From: Neisseria dentiae
Lineage (GTDB): Bacteria; Pseudomonadota; Gammaproteobacteria; Burkholderiales; Neisseriaceae
Length of the DNA: 64,000 bases
Direction: 5' to 3'
Assembly (NCBI RefSeq): GCF_014055005.1
Contig: NZ_CP059570.1
Location: forward strand, 2,294,001 to 2,358,000
Shown here: positions 29,290-36,998 of the stretch, one piece after another
How the letters are laid out: every line of letters starts with the position of its first letter
How positions within the stretch are numbered: the stretch's first letter is position 1
The notes under the pieces: generated by a model
What the model saw: only the letters and a program-made list of their open reading frames with translations
Told to the model about the DNA's origin: nothing
Databases searched by the model: none
Program-made: the position numbers and the translations under genes

Positions 29290-31599
29290 ATGGCAAAAAA
29301 CCTTTTGATTGTAGAGTCGCCCTCCAAAGCCAAAACGCTGAAAAAATACCTCGGCAGCGAGTTTGAAATTCTCGCTTCCTACGGCCATGTGCGCGATTTG
29401 GTGCCGAAAAACGGCGCGGTCGACCCCGACAACCACTTTGCCATGAAATACGAATTGGTTGCCCGCAATGCCAAACATGTCGATGCCATCGTCGCCGCCG
29501 CCAAAGAAGCCGAAAACCTCTATCTGGCCACCGACCCGGATAGGGAGGGCGAAGCCATTTCATGGCATTTGCAGGAAATCCTCAAAACCAAACGCGGCTT
29601 GAAAAACATCAACCCGCAACGCGTGGTGTTTCACGAAATCACCAAAAACGCCGTGCTCGAAGCCATCGCCCACCCGCGCGGCATCGAAACCAACCTCGTC
29701 GATGCCCAGCAGGCCCGCCGTGCGCTCGATTATCTGGTCGGCTTCAACCTCTCGCCGCTGTTGTGGAAAAAAATCCGCCGCGGCCTTTCGGCCGGCCGCG
29801 TGCAAAGCCCCGCCCTGCGCCTGATTTGCGAGCGCGAAAACGAAATCCGCGCCTTTGAAGCGCAGGAATACTGGACGCTGCATCTCGACAGCCACAAAGG
29901 CCGCAGCAAATTCACCGCCAAACTGGTGCAATACAAAGGCGAAAAACTCGAGCAATTCTCGCTGCCGTCTGAAACCGCACAAGCCGAAGTGCTCGCCGCC
30001 TTGCAGGGCAAAAACGCGCACGTTGCCGCCATCGAAAAGAAAAAGCGCAGCCGCAACCCCGCCGCGCCGTTCACCACCTCCACCATGCAGCAAGATGCCG
30101 TGCGCAAACTCGGCATGACCACCGACCGTACCATGCGCACCGCCCAACAGCTCTACGAGGGCATCGACGTCGGCCAGGGTGCCATCGGCCTGATTACCTA
30201 TATGCGTACCGACAGCGTAACCCTGTCGGACGAAGCGCTCACCGAAATCCGCCACTACATCGAAAACAAAATCGGCAAAGACTATCTGCCTTCCGCGGCC
30301 AAGCAATACAAAACCAAATCCAAAAACGCCCAAGAAGCGCACGAAGCCATCCGCCCCACCTCGGTGTACCGCACACCCGAGAGCGTGAAGCCGTTTCTCA
30401 CCGCCGACCAGTTCAAACTCTACCAAATGATCTGGCAGCGCACCGTTGCCTGCCAGATGGCTCCTGCCAAATTCGACCAAACCACCGTCGATATCGCCGT
30501 GGGCGACGGCATCTTCCGCGTAACCGGCCAAGTGCAAACCTTTGCCGGCTTCTTAAGCGTGTATGAAGAAAGCACCGACGACGAAGACGAAGGCGAAGAA
30601 AACAAAAAACTGCCCGAAATGGCCAAAGGCGAAACCCTGCCCGTCGACAACATCTACGGCGAACAACACTTCACCACCCCGCCGCCCCGCTTCAACGAAG
30701 CCACCCTCGTTAAAGCGCTCGAAGAATTCGGCATCGGCCGCCCTTCCACCTACGCCAGCATCATTTCCACGCTCAAAGACCGCGAATACGTTACCCTTGA
30801 GCAAAAACGCTTCACCCCCACCGACACCGGCGAAATCGTCAACAAATTCCTCACCGAACACTTCGCCCAATACGTCGACTACCACTTTACCGCCAAGCTC
30901 GAAGACCAACTCGACGAAATCGCCAGCGGCAAACGCGAGTGGATACCGGTGATGGACAAATTCTGGAAAGGCTTCCACAAACAGGTTGAAGAAAAAGAAG
31001 GCATCGAGCGCGCCAAGTTCACCACCCAAGAGCTCGACGAAACCTGCCCCAAATGCGGCAACCACAAACTGCAAATCAAGTTCGGCCGCAACGGCCGCTT
31101 CGTTGCCTGCGCCGGCTACCCCGAATGCAGCTACACTCGCAACGTTAACGAAACCGCCGAAGAGGCAGCCGAACGCACCGCACAGGAAGCCGCCGAGCAG
31201 GCCGAACTCGAAGGCCGCCAATGCCCCAAATGCGGCGGACAACTGGTTTACAAATACAGCCGCACCGGCAGCAAATTCATCGGTTGCGCCAACTACCCCA
31301 AATGCAAGCACATCGAACCGCTGGAAAAACCCAAAGACACCGGCGTCGAATGCCCGCAATGCAAAAAAGGGCATCTGGTGGAGCGCAAATCACGCTACGG
31401 CAAACTGTTTTACAGTTGCAGCACCTACCCCGACTGCAACTACGCCACCTGGAACCCGCCCGTGGCCGAAACCTGCCCCAAATGCCAATGGCCGGTGTTA
31501 ACCATCAAAACCACCAAACGCTGGGGTGTGGAAAAAGTCTGCCCGCAGAAAGAATGCGGCTGGAAAGAGCAAATCGAACCGCCCGCACCGAAAGCGTGA
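29290..31599 (+). CDS. topA: DNA topoisomerase I
   Basis: A 769-residue type IA topoisomerase that relaxes negative supercoils. I start at the ATG at 29290 (M-A-K-N-L-L-I-V-E-S-P-S-K-A-K-T), the conserved TOPRIM beginning. The TOPRIM acidic triad is D-P-D-R-E-G-E near residue 85. The active-site Tyr is in G-L-I-T-Y-M-R-T-D-S near residue 305. The C-terminus has four zinc-ribbon repeats starting C-P-K-C-G, C-P-K-C-G, C-P-Q-C and C-P-K-C (about residues 590-765). It closes the conserved dprA-smg-topA block; the accessory island begins directly after it. Confidence 0.97.
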   Translation: MAKNLLIVESPSKAKTLKKYLGSEFEILASYGHVRDLVPKNGAVDPDNHFAMKYELVARNAKHVDAIVAAAKEAENLYLATDPDREGEAISWHLQEILKTKRGLKNINPQRVVFHEITKNAVLEAIAHPRGIETNLVDAQQARRALDYLVGFNLSPLLWKKIRRGLSAGRVQSPALRLICERENEIRAFEAQEYWTLHLDSHKGRSKFTAKLVQYKGEKLEQFSLPSETAQAEVLAALQGKNAHVAAIEKKKRSRNPAAPFTTSTMQQDAVRKLGMTTDRTMRTAQQLYEGIDVGQGAIGLITYMRTDSVTLSDEALTEIRHYIENKIGKDYLPSAAKQYKTKSKNAQEAHEAIRPTSVYRTPESVKPFLTADQFKLYQMIWQRTVACQMAPAKFDQTTVDIAVGDGIFRVTGQVQTFAGFLSVYEESTDDEDEGEENKKLPEMAKGETLPVDNIYGEQHFTTPPPRFNEATLVKALEEFGIGRPSTYASIISTLKDREYVTLEQKRFTPTDTGEIVNKFLTEHFAQYVDYHFTAKLEDQLDEIASGKREWIPVMDKFWKGFHKQVEEKEGIERAKFTTQELDETCPKCGNHKLQIKFGRNGRFVACAGYPECSYTRNVNETAEEAAERTAQEAAEQAELEGRQCPKCGGQLVYKYSRTGSKFIGCANYPKCKHIEPLEKPKDTGVECPQCKKGHLVERKSRYGKLFYSCSTYPDCNYATWNPPVAETCPKCQWPVLTIKTTKRWGVEKVCPQKECGWKEQIEPPAPKA

Positions 31600-31621
31600 T
31601 GGTAGTGGCGATTAAATGAAG

Positions 31622-31653
31622 AGGCCGTCTGAAATTATTTTTCAGACGGCCTT
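31622..31653. terminator. DUS hairpin between topA and the cassette array
   Basis: AGGCCGTCTGAA, loop ATTATTT, then the inverse DUS. It lies between the convergent ends of topA and the last immunity-like gene, so it can terminate both. It is an ordinary DUS, unlike most hairpins within the array. Confidence 0.75.
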
Positions 31654-31657
31654 CTTA

Positions 31658-32071
31658 TCAATCAAAAAAATCTGTCAGTAGTGTTTTTTTCTCATAAACC
31701 AAATCGACATCTTCTTGCTTTACGATTTTTTCATAATCATATTTATCTACACGTTTGAAGTCTAATTTTTCCATTAAGACCGTATTATTGTTTCCTTTTA
31801 GAATATAATTTCCATCGCCTGCCCATTTAATCCAAAATTCATATCCTTGGTAAAGCGCATAAGTTGAAATTTTATAAACATCTCCCACTTCTTCCGGAGA
31901 AACCATTTTGAAAAATATCCTCGGATTTAAGTTTTCTTCAGGCTTATATTCTATAAAACCCGAATTTAATGCCTCTACATCATTGGTAATAATTTCATAG
32001 TGTCCGTCTATTCTTGCTATACGGTACTCTTTACCTTCATACATCGTGTAAAAATTATGCCTAATCGCCAT
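31658..32071 (-). CDS. Immunity-like protein of cassette 9
   Basis: A 137-residue protein, starting M-A-I-R-H-N-F-Y-T-M-Y-E-G-K-E-Y-R-I, without signal peptide or membrane segment. It belongs to the family of ten found in this array. They share an N-terminal Y-x-G-K-E-Y-R motif, a central S-P-E-E-V-G-D-V-Y and Y-Q-G-Y-E-F-W, and a C-terminal K-R-V-D-K-Y-x-Y-E-K-x-V-x-x-E-D-V-D-L-V-Y-E-K-K. I do not recognise a named family. Its second half is close to that of cassette 1 (39339-39746). Role as immunity protein is inferred from its place directly behind a toxin-like fragment. Strongly A/T-rich. Confidence 0.65.
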   Translation of the reverse strand: MAIRHNFYTMYEGKEYRIARIDGHYEIITNDVEALNSGFIEYKPEENLNPRIFFKMVSPEEVGDVYKISTYALYQGYEFWIKWAGDGNYILKGNNNTVLMEKLDFKRVDKYDYEKIVKQEDVDLVYEKKTLLTDFFD

Positions 32072-32082
32072 TGCAAGTATCC

Positions 32083-32510
32083 TTATCTTTCAGTATGTGG
32101 AACAAATTTTTCCTCTTTGGCATCAAACACCGCCGCTTTACGCTTCACCCCGTCTTCAACAGCCCAAATCACCGAACCGTGTGCGGGATATTGATCGTCT
32201 CCATAAACATGAAATTCAGGTAATATTTCATCTGAACGGCAGGCTATAAATCCGTTTTAATGTGCAAGGCTGCTAGGTATTATAATCACCATCAAACATT
32301 TCCCCTCGCGGAATAGCAGACTGTTTTGGCTCCATTATCCTACCCTCAAACACCAAATACCTGTCCTGCCCGTTTTCCAATGCCTTGGTATACGGCGAAT
32401 CGGAATAATCCAGTGCCAGATGTTTGTAGGTATCCTGCAAATCCTGCCTCATCAAATGGCCGTAATCGTCTTTGCGCGTAACAAAACTACCAATGGTATT
32501 GCATATGAAA
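32083..32510 (-). pseudogene. Broken toxin-tip fragment of cassette 9
   Basis: Homologous to residues about 456-600 of the 600-residue effector (C-N-T-I-G-S-F through to V-P-H-T-E-R). It is disrupted twice: a TAG stop after G-D-Y-N-T near 32273, and one extra A in the run encoding T-L-N-G-F (AACGG became AAACGG near 32258). Where cassettes 5 and 6 have ATG for the first Met (M-C-N-T-I-G-G), this copy has ATA. It cannot make the full tip. Confidence 0.75.
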
Positions 32511-32541
32511 ATGCCTGTCTGAAAATTTTTCAGACAGGCAT
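32511..32541. repeat. Cassette-border hairpin (variant DUS), cassettes 8/9
   Basis: ATGCCTGTCTGAAAA with its inverse, a 13-bp stem. It equals a DUS with one extra T (GCC-T-GTCTGAA). It lies six bases past the immunity stop at 32547. Confidence 0.85.
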
Positions 32542-32546
32542 CTGTA

Positions 32547-32960
32547 TCAATCAAAAAAATCTGTAATTAGTGTTTTTTTCTCATAAATTAAATCTAAATT
32601 TTCTTCTTCTACAATTTTTTCATATCCATATTTATCGGTGCGGGAAAATTCTAACTTATCCATTAATTCACTATATCCTCCAGAAAATAAAATATAGCCT
32701 TGATCATTTTTACCGATTACTGGAAACTCAAATCCTTTATAAAGAGCATAGGTTTTAATTTCATATATATCACCTATTTCAGAAGAATCTACTATTTTTG
32801 TAAATATTTTAGGGGTTAAATTTTTCTCAGGCTTATATTCAGTAAAACCCTTTTTTACATCATTTATATCGTTAGAAATTAACTCAGCATTTCCATTATT
32901 TTCATTAACTCTATATTCTTGATTTTTATATATAGTATACATTGCATCTCTTAAACTCAT
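32547..32960 (-). CDS. Immunity-like protein of cassette 8
   Basis: A 137-residue cytoplasmic-type protein beginning M-S-L-R-D-A-M-Y-T-I-Y-K-N-Q-E-Y-R-V. It keeps the family's D-K-Y-G-Y-E-K-I-V and D-L-I-Y-E-K-K-T-L-I-T-D-F-F-D end, but its middle is among the most divergent (V-D-S-S-E-I-G-D-I-Y-E-I-K, F-P-V-I-G-K-N-D-Q-G). The toxin fragment it follows is also the most divergent in its last 60 residues, which fits co-evolved pairing. Confidence 0.65.
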   Translation of the reverse strand: MSLRDAMYTIYKNQEYRVNENNGNAELISNDINDVKKGFTEYKPEKNLTPKIFTKIVDSSEIGDIYEIKTYALYKGFEFPVIGKNDQGYILFSGGYSELMDKLEFSRTDKYGYEKIVEEENLDLIYEKKTLITDFFD

Positions 32961-32963
32961 AAT

Positions 32964-33608
32964 TTAATCCTTATTTTCTCTAATTAAAAAAGTATTTTCT
33001 TTATCATCAAATTCCCATTGTTTTACTCGTTCTCCATTTTCAATCAAAGTAATTGTAGAGCCTTTCTTAGGGTATTGTCCTATTTCATCCTTAAATTCAG
33101 GAAGAATATCATTTGAATGACATCCAATGAACCCATTTAAAGTACATGGCAACCCATCTTTTACATTTCCACCAAACTTTTCTCCATATGGAATAACTGA
33201 CTGATTAGGCGTTACTAATTTACCTTCAAACAATAAATAACGGTCTTCTCCTCTTTTCAATGCATCAACAAACAACGATTTATCATAGTCTAAAGCATAA
33301 GTTTCAATGGTTTGCTTCAGATTTTGATTCTGCAAATGCCCTGTATCAACTTGCCTGGCTATAAAGCTACCTATCTTGCTGTGCGTTCCACTCGTCAACC
33401 CCTCCAAATACTCATAAGGCATCACCTTCGTTACCACCGTATCGCGGGTAATCGGCGGCACATCTTCCCGTATCCGCTTCATCTTGCCTACCTGCTCCTC
33501 CGTCATATCGTCCATATGCGTGCGCGTCAGGTTTTTGAATTCTTCGAATTGCAGGTTCTCCCGCGTTAGCAAACCGGACAGGTTCCGATAAACGAAGCTG
33601 TCTACCAA
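32964..33608 (-). CDS. Orphan toxin C-terminal fragment of cassette 8
   Basis: A 214-residue open frame matching residues about 382-600 of the effector, from V-D-S-F-V-Y-R-N-L-S to the end. The only upstream start is TTG at 33608; there is no delivery domain and no good ribosome-binding site, so it is probably a silent donor. It keeps T-V-V-T-K-V-M-P-Y-E-Y-L-E-G, D-T-G-H-L, D-R-Y-L-L-F-E-G and P-C-T-L-N-G-F. The conserved A-C-R-S-D-E-I is changed to G-C-H-S-N-D-I. The final 50 residues differ from all other copies. Confidence 0.6.
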   Translation of the reverse strand: MVDSFVYRNLSGLLTRENLQFEEFKNLTRTHMDDMTEEQVGKMKRIREDVPPITRDTVVTKVMPYEYLEGLTSGTHSKIGSFIARQVDTGHLQNQNLKQTIETYALDYDKSLFVDALKRGEDRYLLFEGKLVTPNQSVIPYGEKFGGNVKDGLPCTLNGFIGCHSNDILPEFKDEIGQYPKKGSTITLIENGERVKQWEFDDKENTFLIRENKD

Positions 33609-33613
33609 ACAAA

Positions 33614-33644
33614 ATGCCTGTCTGAAAATTTTTCAGACAGGCAT
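33614..33644. repeat. Cassette-border hairpin (variant DUS), cassettes 7/8
   Basis: ATGCCTGTCTGAAAA and inverse around TT, placed between the immunity stop at 33652 and the truncated toxin start at 33608. Confidence 0.85.
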
Positions 33645-33651
33645 TTTGGGA

Positions 33652-34062
33652 CTACTTGAAAAAATTAGGCCTTAAGGTTTTTTTCTCATAAATTAAATCT
33701 AATTCTTCTTTTTTTACTGTTTTTTCATATTCATACTTATCCACACGAATAAAGTTTAATTTTTCAACCGATGGATTATAATCAGAAACTAAAATATATT
33801 CTCCATTTTCTTCATATTTAATAGGGAATTCAAACCCTTGAAATAACGCATAAGTAGAAATTTCGTAAATATCACCAATCTCTGATGGGGTTACCGTTTT
33901 TACAAAAATGCGCGGATTTAAGCTTTCATCAGGTTTACGTTCTATGAATCCATTATTTAAGTCGTTTGGATCATTTGATATTAAATGAGCAAGTCCATTT
34001 CTCCTTGTTACGCGGTACTCTTTACTTTTGTAAATAGTATAAAAGGCATCTCTTAAGGCCAT
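33652..34062 (-). CDS. Immunity-like protein of cassette 7
   Basis: A 136-residue family member, M-A-L-R-D-A-F-Y-T-I-Y-K-S-K-E-Y-R-V, with an adjacent upstream ATG at 34065 as alternative start. Its end (E-L-D-L-I-Y-E-K-K-T-L-R-P-N-F-F-K) and F-E-F-P-I-K-Y-E-E-N-G-E-Y-I-L-V group it with the cassette 4 protein. The cognate toxin copies of cassettes 4 and 7 are likewise the most similar pair (T-K-V-M-P-Y-E-Y-L-D-G-F). Confidence 0.65.
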   Translation of the reverse strand: MALRDAFYTIYKSKEYRVTRRNGLAHLISNDPNDLNNGFIERKPDESLNPRIFVKTVTPSEIGDIYEISTYALFQGFEFPIKYEENGEYILVSDYNPSVEKLNFIRVDKYEYEKTVKKEELDLIYEKKTLRPNFFK

Positions 34063-34076
34063 CATTTAACTCCTAT

Positions 34077-34722
34077 TTAATTTTTATATGGTATGAATTT
34101 CATTTCTTCATCATCAAACTTCAAAATTTTTCTTTTTATCCCATTTTCAATTACTGAAATAGTTGAACCTTGTTCAGGAAATCTTCCATCCTCTAAAATT
34201 GTATACTCGGGTAATATTTCATCAGAGCGGCAAGCGATAAAACCATTCAAAGTACATGGTGGTAAGTTCTGATGTTTACCTCCAAATCTATAACCTCTTG
34301 GAATATCTATTAATCCTTGAGTCTCCATTAACTTACCTTCAAAAATCAAATAGCGGTCTTGTCCGTTGGCCATTGCCTCGGTAAACCTCGAACCCTCATA
34401 ATCCAAAGCAAAATTATCAATCGTCTGTTTCAGATTTTGGCTGCCTAAGTGGCCTGTATCCACCTGCCGTGCAACAAAACCGCCGATTTGGGTATTCCTG
34501 CCGCTTATAAAGCCGTCCAAGTATTCGTAAGGCATCACCTTCGTTACGACGGTATTATCGTCTATCATTGGCACGTCGTCCCGTATCCGCTTCATCTGTC
34601 CGACCTGCTCCTCCGTCATATCGTCCATATGCGTGCGCGTCAAGGTTTTTGAATTCTTCGAATTGCAGGTTCTCCCGCGTCAGCAAACCGGACAGGTTCC
34701 GATAAACGAAGCTGTCTACCAA
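34077..34722 (-). pseudogene. Frameshifted toxin fragment of cassette 7
   Basis: Matches effector residues about 382-600. One extra A near 34642 (GTCAAGG where the other copies have GTCAGG) breaks the frame between F-E-E-F-K-N-L and T-R-T-H-M-D-D. Downstream of the break 188 residues remain open. The beginning is the same V-D-S-F-V-Y-R-N-L-S junction as in cassette 8. Confidence 0.75.
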
Positions 34723-34727
34723 ACAAA

Positions 34728-34756
34728 AGCCTGTCTGAAAACTTTTCAGACAGGCT
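34728..34756. repeat. Cassette-border hairpin (variant DUS), cassettes 6/7
   Basis: AGCCTGTCTGAAAA and inverse. The first pair is A-G where other copies have T-G, and the change is matched on the other arm (CAGGCT), so the stem is kept. Confidence 0.85.
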
Positions 34757-34762
34757 TTTGTA

Positions 34763-35200
34763 TCAATCAAAAAAATCCGTTATCAACTCTTTCTTTTCAT
34801 ATACCAACTCTACATCTTTCTTATCAACCCTCTTTTCATAATCATACTTATCTACCCTTTTAAAATCTAATTTTTCCATCAATGCCGTATTGATATTGCC
34901 TTTCAAAAGATAAGTATCTTCCGATTCATGCTTAATCCAAAATTCATAGCCTTGATACAAAGCATATGTTGCAATTTCATAAACATCTCCTACCTCTTCA
35001 GGAGAAACTATCAAGGTGTAAATTTTTTCGGCTAAGTCTTCGGGGGTATATTTTAAATGTTTAGTATCATAAATTTTTTCAATAAATTCTTTTTCTAAAT
35101 CCTCAGCATTTTTTGAAACTAGTTTAGCCATTCCATCATGATATAAAACACGATATTCTTTACCTTTGTATGTAGTATAAATATCATTCTTAATTGCCAT
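34763..35200 (-). CDS. Immunity-like protein of cassette 6
   Basis: A 145-residue family member beginning M-A-I-K-N-D-I-Y-T-T-Y-K-G-K-E-Y-R-V. It has a longer N-terminal half (K-L-V-S-K-N-A-E-D-L-E-K, then T-P-E-D-L-A-E-K-I-Y-T-L-I-V) shared only with cassette 3. Its second half (E-F-W-I-K-H, L-L-K-G-N-I-N-T-A-L-M-E-K-L-D-F) follows the cassette 1/9 type. It therefore looks like a mosaic of two lineages. Confidence 0.65.
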   Translation of the reverse strand: MAIKNDIYTTYKGKEYRVLYHDGMAKLVSKNAEDLEKEFIEKIYDTKHLKYTPEDLAEKIYTLIVSPEEVGDVYEIATYALYQGYEFWIKHESEDTYLLKGNINTALMEKLDFKRVDKYDYEKRVDKKDVELVYEKKELITDFFD

Positions 35201-35211
35201 ATCAAATATCC

Positions 35212-35643
35212 TTATTCATTAATATATTGGAAAAAACGCTTTTTCTCACCATCAAACACCGCCGCTTTCCGCTTTACTCCATCTTCAATAACCCAAATCA
35301 CCGAACCGTGGGTCGGATATTGCGGGGAATTTTCCTTAGTTTTAACTTCGAATTCAGGCAGGATTTCATCCGAACGGCAGGCAATAAACCCGTTTAATGT
35401 ACAGGGCGATAAAGTTTCATGTACACCTTCAAAACGTTTCCCATATGGAATTTCGGACTGCTCGGGTTTTGTTAACCGCCCCTCAAACACCAAATACCTG
35501 TCCTGTCCGTTTTCCAACGCCTTGGTATACGGCGAATCGGAATAATCCAGTGCCAAATGCTTATAAGTATCCTGCAAACCCTGCCCCATCAGGTGACCGT
35601 AATCGTCTTTGCGCGTAACAAAACCGCCGATGGTATTACACAT
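35212..35643 (-). CDS. Orphan toxin tip of cassette 6
   Basis: A 143-residue fragment from the ATG at 35643 (M-C-N-T-I-G-G-F-V-T-R-K-D-D-Y-G-H-L), matching effector residues about 456-600. The frame also stays open leftwards through the border hairpin to a TTG at 35691 that overlaps the end of the preceding immunity gene, so translational read-in is conceivable. It retains the D-R-Y-L-V-F-E-G and C-T-L-N-G-F-I-A-C-R-S-D-E-I motifs. No delivery domain. Confidence 0.6.
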   Translation of the reverse strand: MCNTIGGFVTRKDDYGHLMGQGLQDTYKHLALDYSDSPYTKALENGQDRYLVFEGRLTKPEQSEIPYGKRFEGVHETLSPCTLNGFIACRSDEILPEFEVKTKENSPQYPTHGSVIWVIEDGVKRKAAVFDGEKKRFFQYINE

Positions 35644-35647
35644 GAAA

Positions 35648-35678
35648 GTGCCTGTCTGAAAACTTTTCAGACAGGCAT
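35648..35678. repeat. Cassette-border hairpin (variant DUS), cassettes 5/6
   Basis: GTGCCTGTCTGAAAA and its near-perfect inverse, five bases past the immunity stop at 35684. Confidence 0.85.
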
Positions 35679-35683
35679 TTGTA

Positions 35684-36097
35684 TCAATCAAAAAAATCCG
35701 TTATCAACTCTTTCTTTTCGTAAACCAAATCAACGTCTTCTTTTTTGACAATTTTCTTATATTCAAATTTATCTACTCGTTTAAATTGTAATTTATTCAT
35801 AAGTACTAAATTATTATTACCTAACAGTACATATTCATCAGGCCATTCAAGTTCAATCCAAAATTCATAGCCCCGATAAATTGCAAAGGTTCCAATATCA
35901 TAAACTTCTCCCACTTCTTCTGGAGAGACTATCTTAAAGAAAATTCTCGGATTCAGATTCTTTTCAGGCTTGTATTCCGTAAAACCCATATCTAACGATT
36001 CTGCCTCATAGGAAACAATCTCATAATGCCCATCTACTCTTCCTATACGGCATTCTTTTCCTTTGTACAATGTATAAATATCATTTCTAATAGCCAT
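35684..36097 (-). CDS. Immunity-like protein of cassette 5
   Basis: A 137-residue family member, M-A-I-R-N-D-I-Y-T-L-Y-K-G-K-E-C-R-I. A Cys replaces the usual Tyr of the G-K-E-Y-R motif. The middle is acidic and distinct (E-L-E-W-P-D-E-Y-V-L-L-G-N-N-N-L-V-L-M-N-K-L-Q-F). The ribosome-binding site AAGGAAAT lies before the ATG, 10 bases past the toxin-tip stop. Confidence 0.65.
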   Translation of the reverse strand: MAIRNDIYTLYKGKECRIGRVDGHYEIVSYEAESLDMGFTEYKPEKNLNPRIFFKIVSPEEVGEVYDIGTFAIYRGYEFWIELEWPDEYVLLGNNNLVLMNKLQFKRVDKFEYKKIVKKEDVDLVYEKKELITDFFD

Positions 36098-36107
36098 TTA
36101 AATTTCC

Positions 36108-36530
36108 TTACTCTTCCGTGAATGGAACAAATTTTTTATCTTTGAAATTATATATTGCCGCCTTACGTTTCTCACCGTTTTCAATCACCCAAATTACCGA
36201 GCCGTCTTCGGGATAATTCTTTTTACCGTCTACTTCAAATTCAGGCAAGATTTCATCCGATCTGCAAGCGATAAAGCCGTTTAATGTACAAGGTGGGGCT
36301 GTTTCATTGTTACCGCCGAACCGATTTCCGTATGGGATTTCAGATTGCTTGGGTTTAGTCAGCCTTCCTTCAAACACCAAATACCTGTCCTGCCCGTTTT
36401 CCAACGCCTTGGTATAGACCGAATCCGGATAATACAATGCCAAATGCTTATAGGTATTCTCAAGATTCTGCCCCATCAGATGGCCGTAATCGTCTTTGCG
36501 CGTAACAAAACCTCCGATGGTATTGCACAT
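36108..36530 (-). CDS. Orphan toxin tip of cassette 5
   Basis: A 140-residue fragment starting at ATG (M-C-N-T-I-G-G-F-V-T-R-K-D-D-Y-G-H-L), the same left junction as cassette 6 and cassette 9. It carries E-N-G-Q-D-R-Y-L-V-F-E-G-R-L, F-G-G and P-C-T-L-N-G-F-I-A-C-R-S-D-E-I-L-P-E-F. The last 20 residues (I-Y-N-F-K-D-K-K-F-V-P-F-T-E-E) are cassette-specific. Confidence 0.6.
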   Translation of the reverse strand: MCNTIGGFVTRKDDYGHLMGQNLENTYKHLALYYPDSVYTKALENGQDRYLVFEGRLTKPKQSEIPYGNRFGGNNETAPPCTLNGFIACRSDEILPEFEVDGKKNYPEDGSVIWVIENGEKRKAAIYNFKDKKFVPFTEE

Positions 36531-36534
36531 GAAA

Positions 36535-36565
36535 ATGCCTGTCTGAAACTTTTTCAGACAGGCAT
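36535..36565. repeat. Cassette-border hairpin (variant DUS), cassettes 4/5
   Basis: ATGCCTGTCTGAAA and inverse, eight bases past the immunity stop at 36573. Confidence 0.85.
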
Positions 36566-36572
36566 TTTGGGA

Positions 36573-36983
36573 CTACTTGAAAAAATTAGGCCTTAAGGTT
36601 TTTTTCTCAAAAACCAAATCTAATTCTTCTTTTTTTACTTTTTTTTCATAGCCATATTTATCCACACGGTCAAACTGTAATTTCTCAATCAAAGGACTAT
36701 AATCCGCAACCAAAATATATTCCCCCTCCTCCTCATATCTAACCGGAAATTCAAATCCTTTGTATATTGCATACGTATTTATAGCATAAACCTCTTTAAT
36801 TTCAGATGGAATTACTATTTTAAAAAAAATTCGGGGGTTCAACTTCTTTTCTGGCTTATATTCAATAAAGCCTTTTTCCAAATCTTTTTCATCATTTGAA
36901 ATAATTTCATAATGCCCATCAATTTTTGATATTCGATATTCTTTTCCATTATATATGGCATATCTTCCTGATTTAACACTCAC
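36573..36983 (-). CDS. Immunity-like protein of cassette 4
   Basis: A 136-residue family member, M-S-V-K-S-G-R-Y-A-I-Y-N-G-K-E-Y-R-I. The region around I-P-S-E-I-K-E-V-Y-A-I-N-T-Y and the end E-E-L-D-L-V-F-E-K-K-T-L-R-P-N-F-F-K place it near cassette 7. It begins 15 bases after the stop of the longest orphan toxin fragment. Confidence 0.65.
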   Translation of the reverse strand: MSVKSGRYAIYNGKEYRISKIDGHYEIISNDEKDLEKGFIEYKPEKKLNPRIFFKIVIPSEIKEVYAINTYAIYKGFEFPVRYEEEGEYILVADYSPLIEKLQFDRVDKYGYEKKVKKEELDLVFEKKTLRPNFFK

Positions 36984-36998
36984 TTTTATATCCTTTCC

